Positions 53,067-61,731 of a stretch of DNA of 64,000 nt are shown one piece after another; the stretch's first letter is position 1, and each line of letters opens with the position of its first letter. This DNA comes from Sphingobacterium phlebotomi (GTDB lineage: Bacteria > Bacteroidota > Bacteroidia > Sphingobacteriales > Sphingobacteriaceae). Where the stretch lies: the NCBI RefSeq assembly GCF_008180195.1, contig NZ_VTAV01000010.1, positions 14,971-78,970 of the forward strand, given 5' to 3'. Position numbers and translations under genes: made by a program. The notes beneath the pieces are model-generated. The model was given only the letters and a program-made list of their open reading frames with translations, was not told the origin of the DNA and searched no databases.

Positions 53067-54183
53067 TTTATTTCTGGTTACCATGACAGTTGTATATGTT
53101 GTTCTGGTGCTATATATGCTGCGCGGATGGTTTCAGATTCCTTATTTTAAATCGACGTATAAAACGGTCCGTACGCCTATTTCGGTGCTGATTGCTGCCC
53201 GGAATGAAGAAACCAATATAGCCCGCACGTTAGACTGTATTGTCAATCAAGACTTCCCAAAAGAGCTTTTGCAGATTATTGTTGTAGACGATCATTCTAC
53301 CGATAATACGGCAGCTATCGTTGCATCCTATGCGGCACAAGGTGTCACCTTGCTGCAATTGAACGAAGGAGGTAAATTAAATTCTTATAAAAAGCTCGCG
53401 ATTAGCCGCGCTATAGCACAAGCTTCTGGCGAAATCATCGTGACCACGGACGCAGACTGTCGTATGGGCACCAGGTGGCTACGTACAGTGGTGAGCTACT
53501 TTGAAGAAACAGGAGCTTATATGGTTTCATCACCTGTAGCTTACTCGGAAGAGAAAAGCTATTTTGAGCGGCTGCAGACATTAGAGTTTTTGTATCTTAT
53601 CGGTTTGGGAGCAGTCGGTATCGGGAATAAGAATCCAACGACCTGCAACGGGGCAAATCTTGCTTATCGACGGGATTTATTTTACGAAATGGGTGGTTTT
53701 AACGGTATAGATAACCTTGCTTCCGGTGATGACGAGCTGTTTTTACATAAAGTAGCGGAAAAATACGCGGAAAAAATAGGGTTCTGCAAATCGAAAGATG
53801 CTATTGTATACACTGATGCGAAAGCTACACTTTCTGGATTTATTAGTCAACGGAGACGTTGGGCTTCCAAGAGCACGAAATATAGAGACAAGCGGGTTGT
53901 CTGGTTAGGTGTCAGTATATGGTTGTTCAATTTGTCATTAATTGCGGGCTTAATACAATTTATTATTGATTTACCCAACGTCAACGTGTTGTTTTTATTA
54001 GCGTTTGGAATGAAGATGTTGGCCGAATTAGTTTTTATTTATCCGCTTTGTGGTTTGGTAAATAGACGTTCTTTGTTGGCAAATTTATTTCCCTTGTCGT
54101 TTATACATGCCGTTTACCTTGTGTATATAGGACTAGCAGGAAATGTAGGGAAATACGATTGGAAAGGCAGAAAGGTAAATTAA
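53044..54183 (+). CDS. Membrane-bound GT2 glycosyltransferase
   Basis: 379 aa. The GT-A domain follows an N-terminal membrane segment: nucleotide-binding Asp82-Asp83 in VDDHSTDN, DxD at Asp136-Ala-Asp138 in TTDADC, GDDELF at 228-233 and QRRRW (269-273). Two or three C-terminal hydrophobic segments follow. This pattern is that of processive or lipid-linked sugar transferases. Its 23-base overlap with the upstream membrane protein suggests one functional unit, possibly glycosylating a membrane lipid (inference). Confidence 0.88.
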   Translation: MWVTTSLDLFLVTMTVVYVVLVLYMLRGWFQIPYFKSTYKTVRTPISVLIAARNEETNIARTLDCIVNQDFPKELLQIIVVDDHSTDNTAAIVASYAAQGVTLLQLNEGGKLNSYKKLAISRAIAQASGEIIVTTDADCRMGTRWLRTVVSYFEETGAYMVSSPVAYSEEKSYFERLQTLEFLYLIGLGAVGIGNKNPTTCNGANLAYRRDLFYEMGGFNGIDNLASGDDELFLHKVAEKYAEKIGFCKSKDAIVYTDAKATLSGFISQRRRWASKSTKYRDKRVVWLGVSIWLFNLSLIAGLIQFIIDLPNVNVLFLLAFGMKMLAELVFIYPLCGLVNRRSLLANLFPLSFIHAVYLVYIGLAGNVGKYDWKGRKVN

Positions 54184-54921
54184 CTAAGCTTCTACTTTTT
54201 CTTTGATAATCTCTTCAGCTTTCTTTACGATTTCTTCCGCATTCAGTCCAGTTGTATCCAGCGGATGCAATACCTCCCAGCTCATGGAAGTGAACGGACG
54301 TAAAGGAAACATCCCGTATTTCACCATTAAATAGGAGCCTTTGATAGCGATGGGTACTACAAGTGCCTCGGGATTCTTCTTTAAGAGCGTGGCGATTCCA
54401 CCTACCGAAAAAGCTTTCATTTTACCAGTTTTTGTGCGTGTTCCCTCCGGAAAAATAAAAGCTGACCAGTTTCTGGTTTTCATATTGTTTGCCAATTTTA
54501 ATATTTCCATAATAGATTGCTTAGGATCTTTACGGTCTATATTAGCAGCACCGCCATGCACCAAATTGTATGATATACTTGGGATTCCTGCTTTAGCTAA
54601 TTCAATTTTGGAAATGAATTTTCCGTGGAACCGCCGTAAAAAATAAATCATGGGTGGAATGTCAAACGTACTTTGGTGATTCGCGATAAAAATAATTGGT
54701 TTTCCCGTCGGAATGCTTTTGTTGTCTATGAACTGCGTGCGGTTAAATAAGGTATAGTTGCAGGCAACTAAAAAGCCATTCAGGAGGTCCACACTTCTTT
54801 TATGAGCAGCATAACCGCCAAGTTTGAAGCACAGCCATTGTATGGGATGAAAGATTAGCAGTGACAAAGCAAAACAGCTATAAAATATAGGTGTAAGTAT
54901 ATAACCAAGTACTTTTCGCAT
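54184..54921 (-). CDS. 1-acyl-sn-glycerol-3-phosphate acyltransferase (PlsC family)
   Basis: 245 aa with one N-terminal membrane helix (about 10-32). Acyltransferase motif I is NHQSTFD (81-87, catalytic His82 and Asp87) and motif III is FPEGTRT (157-163). It makes phosphatidic acid from lysophosphatidic acid; other glycerol acyltransferase substrates are possible. It is convergent with the GT2 gene (directly abutting). Confidence 0.92.
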   Translation of the reverse strand: MRKVLGYILTPIFYSCFALSLLIFHPIQWLCFKLGGYAAHKRSVDLLNGFLVACNYTLFNRTQFIDNKSIPTGKPIIFIANHQSTFDIPPMIYFLRRFHGKFISKIELAKAGIPSISYNLVHGGAANIDRKDPKQSIMEILKLANNMKTRNWSAFIFPEGTRTKTGKMKAFSVGGIATLLKKNPEALVVPIAIKGSYLMVKYGMFPLRPFTSMSWEVLHPLDTTGLNAEEIVKKAEEIIKEKVEA

Positions 54922-54987
54922 GTGTTTAAAATTTTGCGAATTTACGATTATTAACGGGAACTCGGGAATTAGAGCGTGGCAACGCTG

Positions 54988-55046
54988 AGATTATACTTGA
55001 GGTTTTATTACCTTAAAAGGAGAACGAAATTAAAGATTATACTTGA
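54988..55046. repeat. 13-bp direct repeats AGATTATACTTGA upstream of the DUF2089 operon
   Basis: Identical copies at 54988-55000 and 55034-55046, start-to-start 46 bases. They lie in the 210-base gap between plsC (minus) and the DUF2089 gene (plus), 64-144 bases upstream of the promoter box and start of the operon. They are candidate operators. Confidence 0.6.
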
Positions 55047-55109
55047 TTTATAAATAATAATAAGTTTATGTTTAATTATATTTATATGTTTTTTAATATA
55101 ATTTATTTT

Positions 55110-55117
55110 TATATTTG
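55110..55117 (+). promoter_or_regulatory. -7 promoter box TATATTTG of the DUF2089 operon
   Basis: An exact TAnnTTTG 15 bases before the ATG at 55132, so the 5' leader would be only about 5-10 bases. Confidence 0.55.
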
Positions 55118-55131
55118 AAAAAAGAAGGTAT

Positions 55132-55407
55132 ATGATGAAATTACCGACAATTTGCCCAAGTTGCGAGAATCAACTAGTAGTATCAAAACTGGTTTGTATG
55201 AATTGTGAAACGGAAGTTTCCGGTAAATATCATTTGCCAGTGCTCATGCGGTTGAGTGTTGAAGAACAGGAATTTGTCTTACAGTTCTTAATAAATTCGG
55301 GAAGTCTGAAGGAAATGGCTAATCAAATGGAGAAGAGTTACCCGACGGTGCGGAACAAGCTGGATGATTTGATAAACAGGATAAAAATGCTGAAAAATGA
55401 AGAATAA
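55132..55407 (+). CDS. DUF2089 family protein (zinc-ribbon plus helix-turn-helix)
   Basis: 91 aa. CPSC (9-12) and CMNC (about 22-25) form a zinc ribbon; the C-terminal half (FLINSGSLKEMANQMEKSYPTVRNKLDDLINRI) resembles a Sigma-70 region-4-like helix-turn-helix. This family is thought to be a small DNA-binding regulator. First gene of a four-gene set; the ATG is doubled (ATGATG). It may act on the direct repeats upstream (inference). Confidence 0.85.
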   Translation: MMKLPTICPSCENQLVVSKLVCMNCETEVSGKYHLPVLMRLSVEEQEFVLQFLINSGSLKEMANQMEKSYPTVRNKLDDLINRIKMLKNEE

Positions 55408-55876
55408 TCTAATCTACAGGGAAAGTCAAAGCTTTATAACTTGGTGGCTATGTCTATTATACTTGCTTATTTTGGGGGCAGGTGTCTACACAGCATGGAG
55501 TAATTCAAATCACGGGAAAATAGGAGAATTTTCCATAGGAGCCTTGATTGGTCTGGCAGTATTTGCTATCGTCTTTTTGACGAGACTTCGATCGCGTATA
55601 GATGAAGAAGGTATACATATCCGTTTTTTTCCATTTATATGGAAAGAAAAAACATGGCGTTGGGATGAGATAGGGGATGCGTACGTGAAGCGATATAGTC
55701 CCTGGGAATACGGTGGTTGGGGTTATCGGTTCGGTAGGGGAGGGACGGCTTTTACGACTAAGGGTTCACACGGAATTCAACTTGTGATTCGAAGAAACGG
55801 AGCTAAAACGCTCATTGGGACACAAAAGCCGGAAGAGGTAAACGAAATATTAAAATTATACCTTCAAATTAATTAA
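55397..55876 (+). CDS. Small membrane protein of unknown family (PH-like domain)
   Basis: 159 aa. Two hydrophobic segments (about 13-33 and 47-65) are followed by a beta-rich domain including HIRFFPFIWKEKTWRWDEI, LVIRRNG and LIGTQKPEEV, similar in layout to bacterial PH-domain (DUF-type) proteins. The start overlaps the DUF2089 gene by 11 bases, so translation is coupled. Function unknown. Confidence 0.7.
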   Translation: MKNNLIYRESQSFITWWLCLLYLLILGAGVYTAWSNSNHGKIGEFSIGALIGLAVFAIVFLTRLRSRIDEEGIHIRFFPFIWKEKTWRWDEIGDAYVKRYSPWEYGGWGYRFGRGGTAFTTKGSHGIQLVIRRNGAKTLIGTQKPEEVNEILKLYLQIN

Positions 55877-55885
55877 GGATAAAAT

Positions 55886-56470
55886 ATGAAGTATAATATG
55901 GAACGGCTGTTCTTAAACCCATTTGAAGATTACTCGGAGAAAAATCTATTATGGATAGGTATAGTTGGTTTTGTACTCGGGATAATAATTTCTTATTTTG
56001 GAAAAATTGTGTTTGATGGTATTATTCAAATACACATGGGCGTAACAAATATAACCGCTATTATATTAGGAAATCTGTCGAATATGGGGATTTTGACGTT
56101 AGGACTGTTCATGCTCGCGAAGGTTCTGTATAAAAAAACTCGTTTTGTTGATATATTAAACAATGTGCTGATAGCTAGAATACCAATGTTATTAGCCGGT
56201 TTGTTGGTTGTTTGGATGACAAAGCTAGTTCCAATGGGAAAGACAGCAGAAATTAATCTCGCTATGTCATTAGATCAGTCGGATATGATGTGGATAGCCC
56301 TTTTAGCTATTTTCCTCCTGTTCATGATAATTTATTTTTTCTATCTCCTCGTCATTGGAGTTCGGCATTCTATCAATAGTAAGAAATTTGGGCATGGTTT
56401 TTTGATAGTAATTGCGGTGTTCGTATTGGACAGCATGGCGTTATTGGTATATAGAGGATTTTTTATATGA
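55886..56470 (+). CDS. Multi-pass membrane protein (YIP1-like)
   Basis: 194 aa with five hydrophobic helices. The N-terminal LNPFEDYSEKNLLWIGIVGFVLG and the segment layout resemble Yip1-family proteins, but I cannot confirm the family by eye. It lies 9 bases after the PH-like gene and overlaps the hydrolase gene by 4 bases. Confidence 0.6.
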   Translation: MKYNMERLFLNPFEDYSEKNLLWIGIVGFVLGIIISYFGKIVFDGIIQIHMGVTNITAIILGNLSNMGILTLGLFMLAKVLYKKTRFVDILNNVLIARIPMLLAGLLVVWMTKLVPMGKTAEINLAMSLDQSDMMWIALLAIFLLFMIIYFFYLLVIGVRHSINSKKFGHGFLIVIAVFVLDSMALLVYRGFFI

Positions 56471-57819
56471 AATATTATATTTTTTTAATTTTATTGCTTC
56501 AATCCTGTTTTGGGTATGGTCAAAAATTTGTGGGAACTTGGCAAGGGGAACTAAAAGTACAGGGTGTTGCCCTACCGCTCATTTTCCGTTTGGAGAAGAC
56601 CTCGGCATGGAAAGGAACGATGGAGAGCCCGGCGCAGGGCGATGCTAAAATTCCCCTTAGCAAAGTTGTTGTAAACAATGATTCGATAACGATTGAGGTA
56701 TCGTCGATACGTTTAACTTACAAAGGCAGATTATTCGAAACTAAAAAAATGGAGGGTACTATTTTCCAAAATGGAATGGAATTTCCGATGCAACTGTCGA
56801 AAGCGGACAATACCCTAACCAAACGACGAAGGCCACAACTTCCTGCGCCACCGTATAGTTATGATACACTAGATGTTACTTTTTACAGTGAATACGATAA
56901 CGTTAAACTGGCGGGAACTATAACGACGCCTCGAGAAGGCGAGAAGCTGCCTGCTGTTGTGTTGGTCACCGGAAGCGGCCCGCAGGATAGAGACGAGACG
57001 ATGATGGAGCATAAGCCATTTAAAGTAATAGCTGATTATCTAACAAAGCACGGTATTATCGTTTTACGGTATGATGAGCGCGGGGTAGGTGCATCTACGG
57101 GAAATTATCCGAAAAGTACGATCGGTGATTTTAGCCGTGACGTTATTGCTGCGATAGGCTTTCTACAAAAACAGGAAAAGGTAGACCTTGCGCGAGTAGG
57201 AGTTATCGGGCATAGTGAAGGAGCACTTATTGCAGAACTGATAGCCGGTGAATCTTCCGCAGATGTTGGTTTTATAGGACTGTTAGGGGCTCCTGCGATT
57301 CCCATTGATTCGTTAATGGTATTGCAGGCCTACGAGATTGGAAAACTTATGGGGATGTCTGATGCAGAACTCCGTGAAGCGAAAGAAGTGAATCGTCGGA
57401 ATTTTGCGACGGTAAAGAGCGACTTGGGTGATGAGCATGCTTACCGCCAGATTTTAGAGAACATGTCATCACCATTGCCTGATCTTTCTGATAACCAAAA
57501 AAACGAAATAAAAATGATGGTATTACCGGCCTACCGGTACTTTATGCGTATTGATCCCATTCCATTCATAAAAAGAATTCATGTTCCGGTGTTTGCAGCC
57601 TTTGGAACAAAAGATGTGCAAGTACCTTTTGCACCTAATCTAGAGAGTTTGACTGACCACCTGCCCAGAAATGAAAAACAATTTCTAAAAGCATATGATG
57701 GATTGAATCACCTCTTCCAAAAAGCCGAAACAGGTTCGGTTTCCGAATATATCGATCTCGAAGAAACTTTTAATGAACAGGTGCTTTCTGATTTAGCCCA
57801 ATGGATAAATGACCTGTAG
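56467..57819 (+). CDS. Secreted alpha/beta hydrolase (S33-like) with N-terminal beta domain
   Basis: 450 aa with a signal peptide (residues 1-18, ending FGYGQ). Residues about 20-120 are a lipocalin-like beta domain (KFVGTWQGELKVQG). The hydrolase domain has LVTGSGPQDRDE, the nucleophile Ser250 in GHSEG, Asp in FGTKDVQV and His in GLNHLF. Probable peptidase or esterase. Fourth gene of the DUF2089 set, 4-base overlap with the preceding gene, and convergent with the SDR gene. Confidence 0.88.
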   Translation: MKYYIFLILLLQSCFGYGQKFVGTWQGELKVQGVALPLIFRLEKTSAWKGTMESPAQGDAKIPLSKVVVNNDSITIEVSSIRLTYKGRLFETKKMEGTIFQNGMEFPMQLSKADNTLTKRRRPQLPAPPYSYDTLDVTFYSEYDNVKLAGTITTPREGEKLPAVVLVTGSGPQDRDETMMEHKPFKVIADYLTKHGIIVLRYDERGVGASTGNYPKSTIGDFSRDVIAAIGFLQKQEKVDLARVGVIGHSEGALIAELIAGESSADVGFIGLLGAPAIPIDSLMVLQAYEIGKLMGMSDAELREAKEVNRRNFATVKSDLGDEHAYRQILENMSSPLPDLSDNQKNEIKMMVLPAYRYFMRIDPIPFIKRIHVPVFAAFGTKDVQVPFAPNLESLTDHLPRNEKQFLKAYDGLNHLFQKAETGSVSEYIDLEETFNEQVLSDLAQWINDL

Positions 57820-57842
57820 AGACGCATAGCTAACATATGTCT

Positions 57843-58553
57843 TTATGGTGTCGTATTCGCGACAGGCAATACTTTTCCATTATAGTATTTATGGCCGTTT
57901 TGAGCAAAATCAGCAATATACCGTCCCATTTCAAAGGCGAGGGTACCCGCTTCTAAACTAGGGAAAGCCTCTTCAAACATCTCAGTTTGTGAAGAACCCA
58001 ATGCCAAACAATTGACCTTAATACCCTGTTCTTTAAATTCTTCTGCAAGGCATTCGGTTAATGTAGCCAATGCCCCTTTGCTTGTTGAATAAGCGGAAAG
58101 TCCTGCAAATTTGGAAGAACCTTGGAAACCACCCATACTTCCTATATTGACAATGTGTCCTCCGTTTTTCATTAACGGAGCAATATGCTTAATCATATTG
58201 ATGTGTCCCAACAGATTGGTCTGTAGAACCTGGGCAAATTCTTCCAGTGAAGTATCAAGAAACGGTTTGTTAATTAGTATTCCCGCATTATTGACCAAGA
58301 TATCTACTGATTCGAATTTCGATTGTATAAACGGGATTAAAGAATCCGGATAATTGTCGTACACAATGTCAAATTGGGCAGGATAGAGCTTCCCACCCTC
58401 CGGGTTGAGCGAAGTGGAAATTTCATGAAGTTTGCGTAGCTTATCGGCCGAGCGAGCTAATGCAATAACCTTGTTTTCTTTGTTTGCGGTGAGATCTAAA
58501 ACTGCTTCGAACCCAATTCCGCTACTTGCTCCCGTAATAATGATATTTGCCAT
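57843..58553 (-). CDS. Short-chain dehydrogenase/reductase
   Basis: 236 aa. TGASSGIG (7-14) binds the cofactor; NNAG at 88-91; catalytic Ser139, Tyr155 and Lys159 (YSTSK) are all present. Substrate unknown. It is 5 bases after the UPF0104-family gene on the same strand, so the two are co-transcribed. The start is the ATG at 58553. Confidence 0.92.
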   Translation of the reverse strand: MANIIITGASSGIGFEAVLDLTANKENKVIALARSADKLRKLHEISTSLNPEGGKLYPAQFDIVYDNYPDSLIPFIQSKFESVDILVNNAGILINKPFLDTSLEEFAQVLQTNLLGHINMIKHIAPLMKNGGHIVNIGSMGGFQGSSKFAGLSAYSTSKGALATLTECLAEEFKEQGIKVNCLALGSSQTEMFEEAFPSLEAGTLAFEMGRYIADFAQNGHKYYNGKVLPVANTTP

Positions 58554-58558
58554 AATAT

Positions 58559-59473
58559 TTATTCTTCGTTTTCTAATTCTTGTTCCACTTCCTCTGCCGA
58601 AGGTAATTTATTGATGCCGAGACGTTGAGGTCTTAAAATATAATAAATACCCGAAGATGCCACCAACAGTGAAATCATTAAGAAAATTAAACTGACCAAC
58701 ACGGCAAGGTGTGGGTCGAGTTGAAAATACGTTGCTCCAAAAGCCGCGAGTGATTCGCGTAAACCTGCTCCTCCAAGGATCGAAGGTACAATAGCAACCA
58801 GTGATGAGGTCAGAAAAATCAATAGATACGGAGAAAATTTACCATCAAATCCTAACGCATACAGGATAGCAATAGCACTCAAGGTTTGAAAGCTTTGTAC
58901 CGCCAGTGCTTTGGTATGTGTAATGATGAATTTCGATAAAAACTCTTTGAAGAATAGTTGTAAAAAATAGATGTAAGTCACCGTCCCTACCACAAGCACG
59001 CCAAATGTGAGGCTATTCGGTATAGCAAGGCGAGGCATAAACATAATAAGACATCCCGTAATAATGCCTAATGCCCACAAACCGCTTAACCGATCAAAAA
59101 ATACTGCGGTCAATACTCTTCTTCCCCTAACGGCATAATGCTTTTTTAGAAAATATATTTTGTAGCCATCCCCTCCAATACCTCCCGGTAAAAAGAAATT
59201 ATAGAGCAGACCAACTTGATAGAGTCTTAAATTATAGTGTTCACTGATATGTAGTCCAATTACTTTTAAAAAACTGTTTAATCGAGATGACGCGATCAGT
59301 TGCGATGTGGCATAAGACAATAAAGCCAGTAAAAGGTATAGTGGGTTGCATTTTTCCAATGCACTCTTCAGTTCGGTGAAAGATATTTTTTGAGATACCC
59401 AATAGATAGCCGCTACTGTAATGAGTATCTTAAAGATGTTTTTAACGTACGTCCAGAATTTACTTTTCTTCAT
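58559..59473 (-). CDS. Membrane protein of the LPG-synthase-TM / UPF0104 family
   Basis: 304 aa from the ATG at 59473; an in-frame ATG at 59491 adds six residues. Seven or eight hydrophobic helices. The family regions LFYNFFLPGGIGGDGYKIYFLKKH (around 90) and IVPSILGGAGLRESLAAFGA (around 235) are clear. The tail is acidic (EEVEQELENEE). It follows a small membrane protein and precedes an SDR on the minus strand. Likely a lipid-handling membrane protein (inference); paralogue of 52092-53066. Confidence 0.85.
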   Translation of the reverse strand: MKKSKFWTYVKNIFKILITVAAIYWVSQKISFTELKSALEKCNPLYLLLALLSYATSQLIASSRLNSFLKVIGLHISEHYNLRLYQVGLLYNFFLPGGIGGDGYKIYFLKKHYAVRGRRVLTAVFFDRLSGLWALGIITGCLIMFMPRLAIPNSLTFGVLVVGTVTYIYFLQLFFKEFLSKFIITHTKALAVQSFQTLSAIAILYALGFDGKFSPYLLIFLTSSLVAIVPSILGGAGLRESLAAFGATYFQLDPHLAVLVSLIFLMISLLVASSGIYYILRPQRLGINKLPSAEEVEQELENEE

Positions 59474-59515
59474 GTTACAAGCTATGGGCAAGGATAATGT
59501 ATGATCTGTATATCA

Positions 59516-59830
59516 TCATAAGATAGACAAAATGCGTGTATAGAACAAAACAAGATATAAACATACAAAGACACCGGTCAATGAAAAGAGCCAATTATAT
59601 TCTATTTTCGTATATTTATCTCTTAATACAAGTATTAAAAGTGTGGTAAATACCAAAAGTAATAAGACCGGAGCTATAACCGCCCAGCGATGTGGAAAGA
59701 AAACCTGCTGCGACATGACCTCGGTATTCGTGAAATAGACGATTATAGGAAATGCGATCAGGATAATAGTAATCCGCAGGACGGCCTTTGCAACTATTTT
59801 GCTTATGGTATGATTTTTGGATAAATTCAT
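59516..59830 (-). CDS. Small three-helix membrane protein
   Basis: 104 aa, three hydrophobic helices (about 15-32, 46-66, 80-101) and short charged loops. No motif or family seen. First gene of the minus-strand set with the UPF0104 protein and SDR; 42 bases separate it from the UPF0104 start at 59473. The neighbouring lipoprotein is divergent. Coding status rests on length and position only. Confidence 0.6.
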   Translation of the reverse strand: MNLSKNHTISKIVAKAVLRITIILIAFPIIVYFTNTEVMSQQVFFPHRWAVIAPVLLLLVFTTLLILVLRDKYTKIEYNWLFSLTGVFVCLYLVLFYTRILSIL

Positions 59831-59844
59831 TCAATGCAAAGTTA

Positions 59845-59852
59845 TATCTTTG
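59845..59852 (+). promoter_or_regulatory. -7 promoter box TATCTTTG for the lipocalin-like lipoprotein gene
   Basis: An exact TAnnTTTG 36 bases before the start at 59889. Confidence 0.55.
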
Positions 59853-59888
59853 CGAAGATACTCAATTAAGAAAACTAATTTTTACATT

Positions 59889-60443
59889 ATGCGAAAACAT
59901 ATCTTATCCGTATGCACAATCTTTACACTGGTAATGCTAATGGCCTCATGTGGAGCCCAACGGAAATCCTCGGCCGTGGGTAGTTCATCTCTAGGCAATG
60001 ACGGTCCCTCTGCTCGTGAGTGGCGAAATGGGCTAAAGGGTAAATGGGTGTTAAATTCGGTAGACCGGGAGGATATTCCCGCAGCTTACACCATTAAGAA
60101 CATTTTTGATGAGGCACCGGTTGATTGTTTCATTGGTAGTGTGTGGACTCTTCCAGGGGGAAACAATCAAGGAAGTATTGTTTTCAACGCTTCAGGAACA
60201 TTATGTGCCGATGGTGCCGTGCGCAACGTAGTATGGTCTGTGTATGATATTCCGAATGATAACTTACATCCACAATTCCAATTTAAGAAAATATACTCGG
60301 GAGAGAAAGCCAGAAATGTAACGACAGGTTATCGTTTGGATCTTTCTTATTCCGACGGGCAGTCATTGGTAATGCGTATGCCTATCCCATTGGATAATGG
60401 AACAGGTAATCTTGTGTTTAATTTCTCGCGTGTACAAGACTAA
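59889..60443 (+). CDS. Lipocalin-like lipoprotein
   Basis: 184 aa from the ATG at 59889; the reading from 59817 runs through the promoter. A lipobox MASC (Cys22) predicts a lipoprotein. After a Ser/Gly-rich linker, GLKGKWVLNSVDRED starts a lipocalin-like beta-barrel domain containing CFIGSVWTLPGGNNQGSIVF and ending LVFNFSRV. Ligand unknown. Followed by a palindromic repeat and gmd. Confidence 0.8.
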   Translation: MRKHILSVCTIFTLVMLMASCGAQRKSSAVGSSSLGNDGPSAREWRNGLKGKWVLNSVDREDIPAAYTIKNIFDEAPVDCFIGSVWTLPGGNNQGSIVFNASGTLCADGAVRNVVWSVYDIPNDNLHPQFQFKKIYSGEKARNVTTGYRLDLSYSDGQSLVMRMPIPLDNGTGNLVFNFSRVQD

Positions 60444-60489
60444 GAAGTGACCGGTAACGAGTATCGATTACTCTTCACTCGTTACTTCT
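60444..60489. repeat. Palindromic repeat with GTAACGAGT core
   Basis: AGAAGT (60444-60449) and GTAACGAGT (60454-60462) pair with ACTCGTTAC (60477-60485) and ACTTCT (60484-60489), in the gap before gmd. A related element lies at 62706-62750, sharing TAAGA-G-G-TGA-CGTAACGAGTAT. They look like two members of a small mobile or REP-type family. Confidence 0.55.
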
Positions 60490-60498
60490 AACTAAAAT

Positions 60499-61650
60499 AT
60501 GGATACAAATAAAACCAAAATAGCCTTAATTACCGGTATTACAGGCCAAGACGGAGCTTACTTAGCTGAATTTCTATTAAAAAAAGGCTACGTTGTACAT
60601 GGCTTGAAGAGACGTTCTTCTCTATTCAATACCGACCGTATTGATCATCTTTATCAAGATCCGCACGCGAGCAAACGTAATTTTATTCTGCATTATGGTG
60701 ATTTAACGGATTCTAGTAATTTGATCCGTATTATTCAAGAAATTCAGCCGGATGAAATATATAATTTAGCTGCGCAATCACATGTTAAAGTGAGTTTCGA
60801 TACGCCGGAATATACCGCTAATGCAGACGGTATCGGCGCCCTCCGGATTTTGGATGCGGTTCGTTTATTAGGATTGACAAAAAAAACAAGGATATACCAA
60901 GCATCTACATCGGAGCTGTATGGTTTAGTACAAGAAGTTCCGCAGAGCGAAAAAACTCCATTTTATCCACGTAGCCCTTATGCGGTTGCAAAGTTATATG
61001 GTTATTGGATTACCGTAAACTACCGAGAAGCATACAATATGTTTGCCTGCAACGGTATTTTGTTTAACCACGAAAGTCCGGTGCGCGGAGAAACGTTTGT
61101 CACACGCAAAATAACGCGGGCAGTTGCTAAGATAGCGCTGGGCTTGCAGGATAAGTTATTTTTGGGTAATCTGTCGGCACAGCGAGATTGGGGGCATGCT
61201 AAAGACTATGTGGAAGCGATGTGGTTGATTTTGCAGCAGGCGCAACCAGAAGATTATGTGATTGCAACAGGTGTAACGACTACGGTTAGGGATTTCGTGC
61301 GTATGGCATTTGCAGAAGTCGGAATAGAGGTGGAATTTAGTGGTAAAGATGTTATGGAAAAAGGTGTAATCATTGACTGTGACGAAGAAATATTGAACCG
61401 GTTGAATATTCCCGTAGAACACATAAAATTGGGGCAAACTGTTGTGAAAGTTGATTCGCAGTATTTTCGCCCTACCGAGGTAGATTTGCTAGTTGGCGAT
61501 CCATCCAAAGCAAAAAATAAACTTGGCTGGACCCCCCAATATACCTTGCCCATGTTGGTGAAAGAGATGGTAGAGAGTGATTTGCAATTGATGCGTAAAG
61601 AAGAATACTTGAAAAAAGGAGGGTTCACGATTCTGAATTATTTTGAATAG
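60499..61650 (+). CDS. gmd: GDP-mannose 4,6-dehydratase
   Basis: 383 aa, extended SDR. Cofactor motif TGITGQDG (12-19); catalytic Thr137 in STSELYG with Tyr161 and Lys165 in [12 protein letters not shown]; the family segment [18 protein letters not shown] is present. It makes GDP-4-keto-6-deoxymannose, the precursor of GDP-fucose or GDP-rhamnose. No fcl/rmd partner follows, so the second enzyme is elsewhere. Envelope polysaccharide role (inference). Confidence 0.96.
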   Translation: MDTNKTKIALITGITGQDGAYLAEFLLKKGYVVHGLKRRSSLFNTDRIDHLYQDPHASKRNFILHYGDLTDSSNLIRIIQEIQPDEIYNLAAQSHVKVSFDTPEYTANADGIGALRILDAVRLLGLTKKTRIYQASTSELYGLVQEVPQSEKTPFYPRSPYAVAKLYGYWITVNYREAYNMFACNGILFNHESPVRGETFVTRKITRAVAKIALGLQDKLFLGNLSAQRDWGHAKDYVEAMWLILQQAQPEDYVIATGVTTTVRDFVRMAFAEVGIEVEFSGKDVMEKGVIIDCDEEILNRLNIPVEHIKLGQTVVKVDSQYFRPTEVDLLVGDPSKAKNKLGWTPQYTLPMLVKEMVESDLQLMRKEEYLKKGGFTILNYFE

Positions 61651-61731
61651 GTGCATGTTATGTTGGAACTTTAATTGGAATAGTTTTTGTTACGCTAATG
61701 GATAGATAACAATGATTTTACGGCATTTTAT

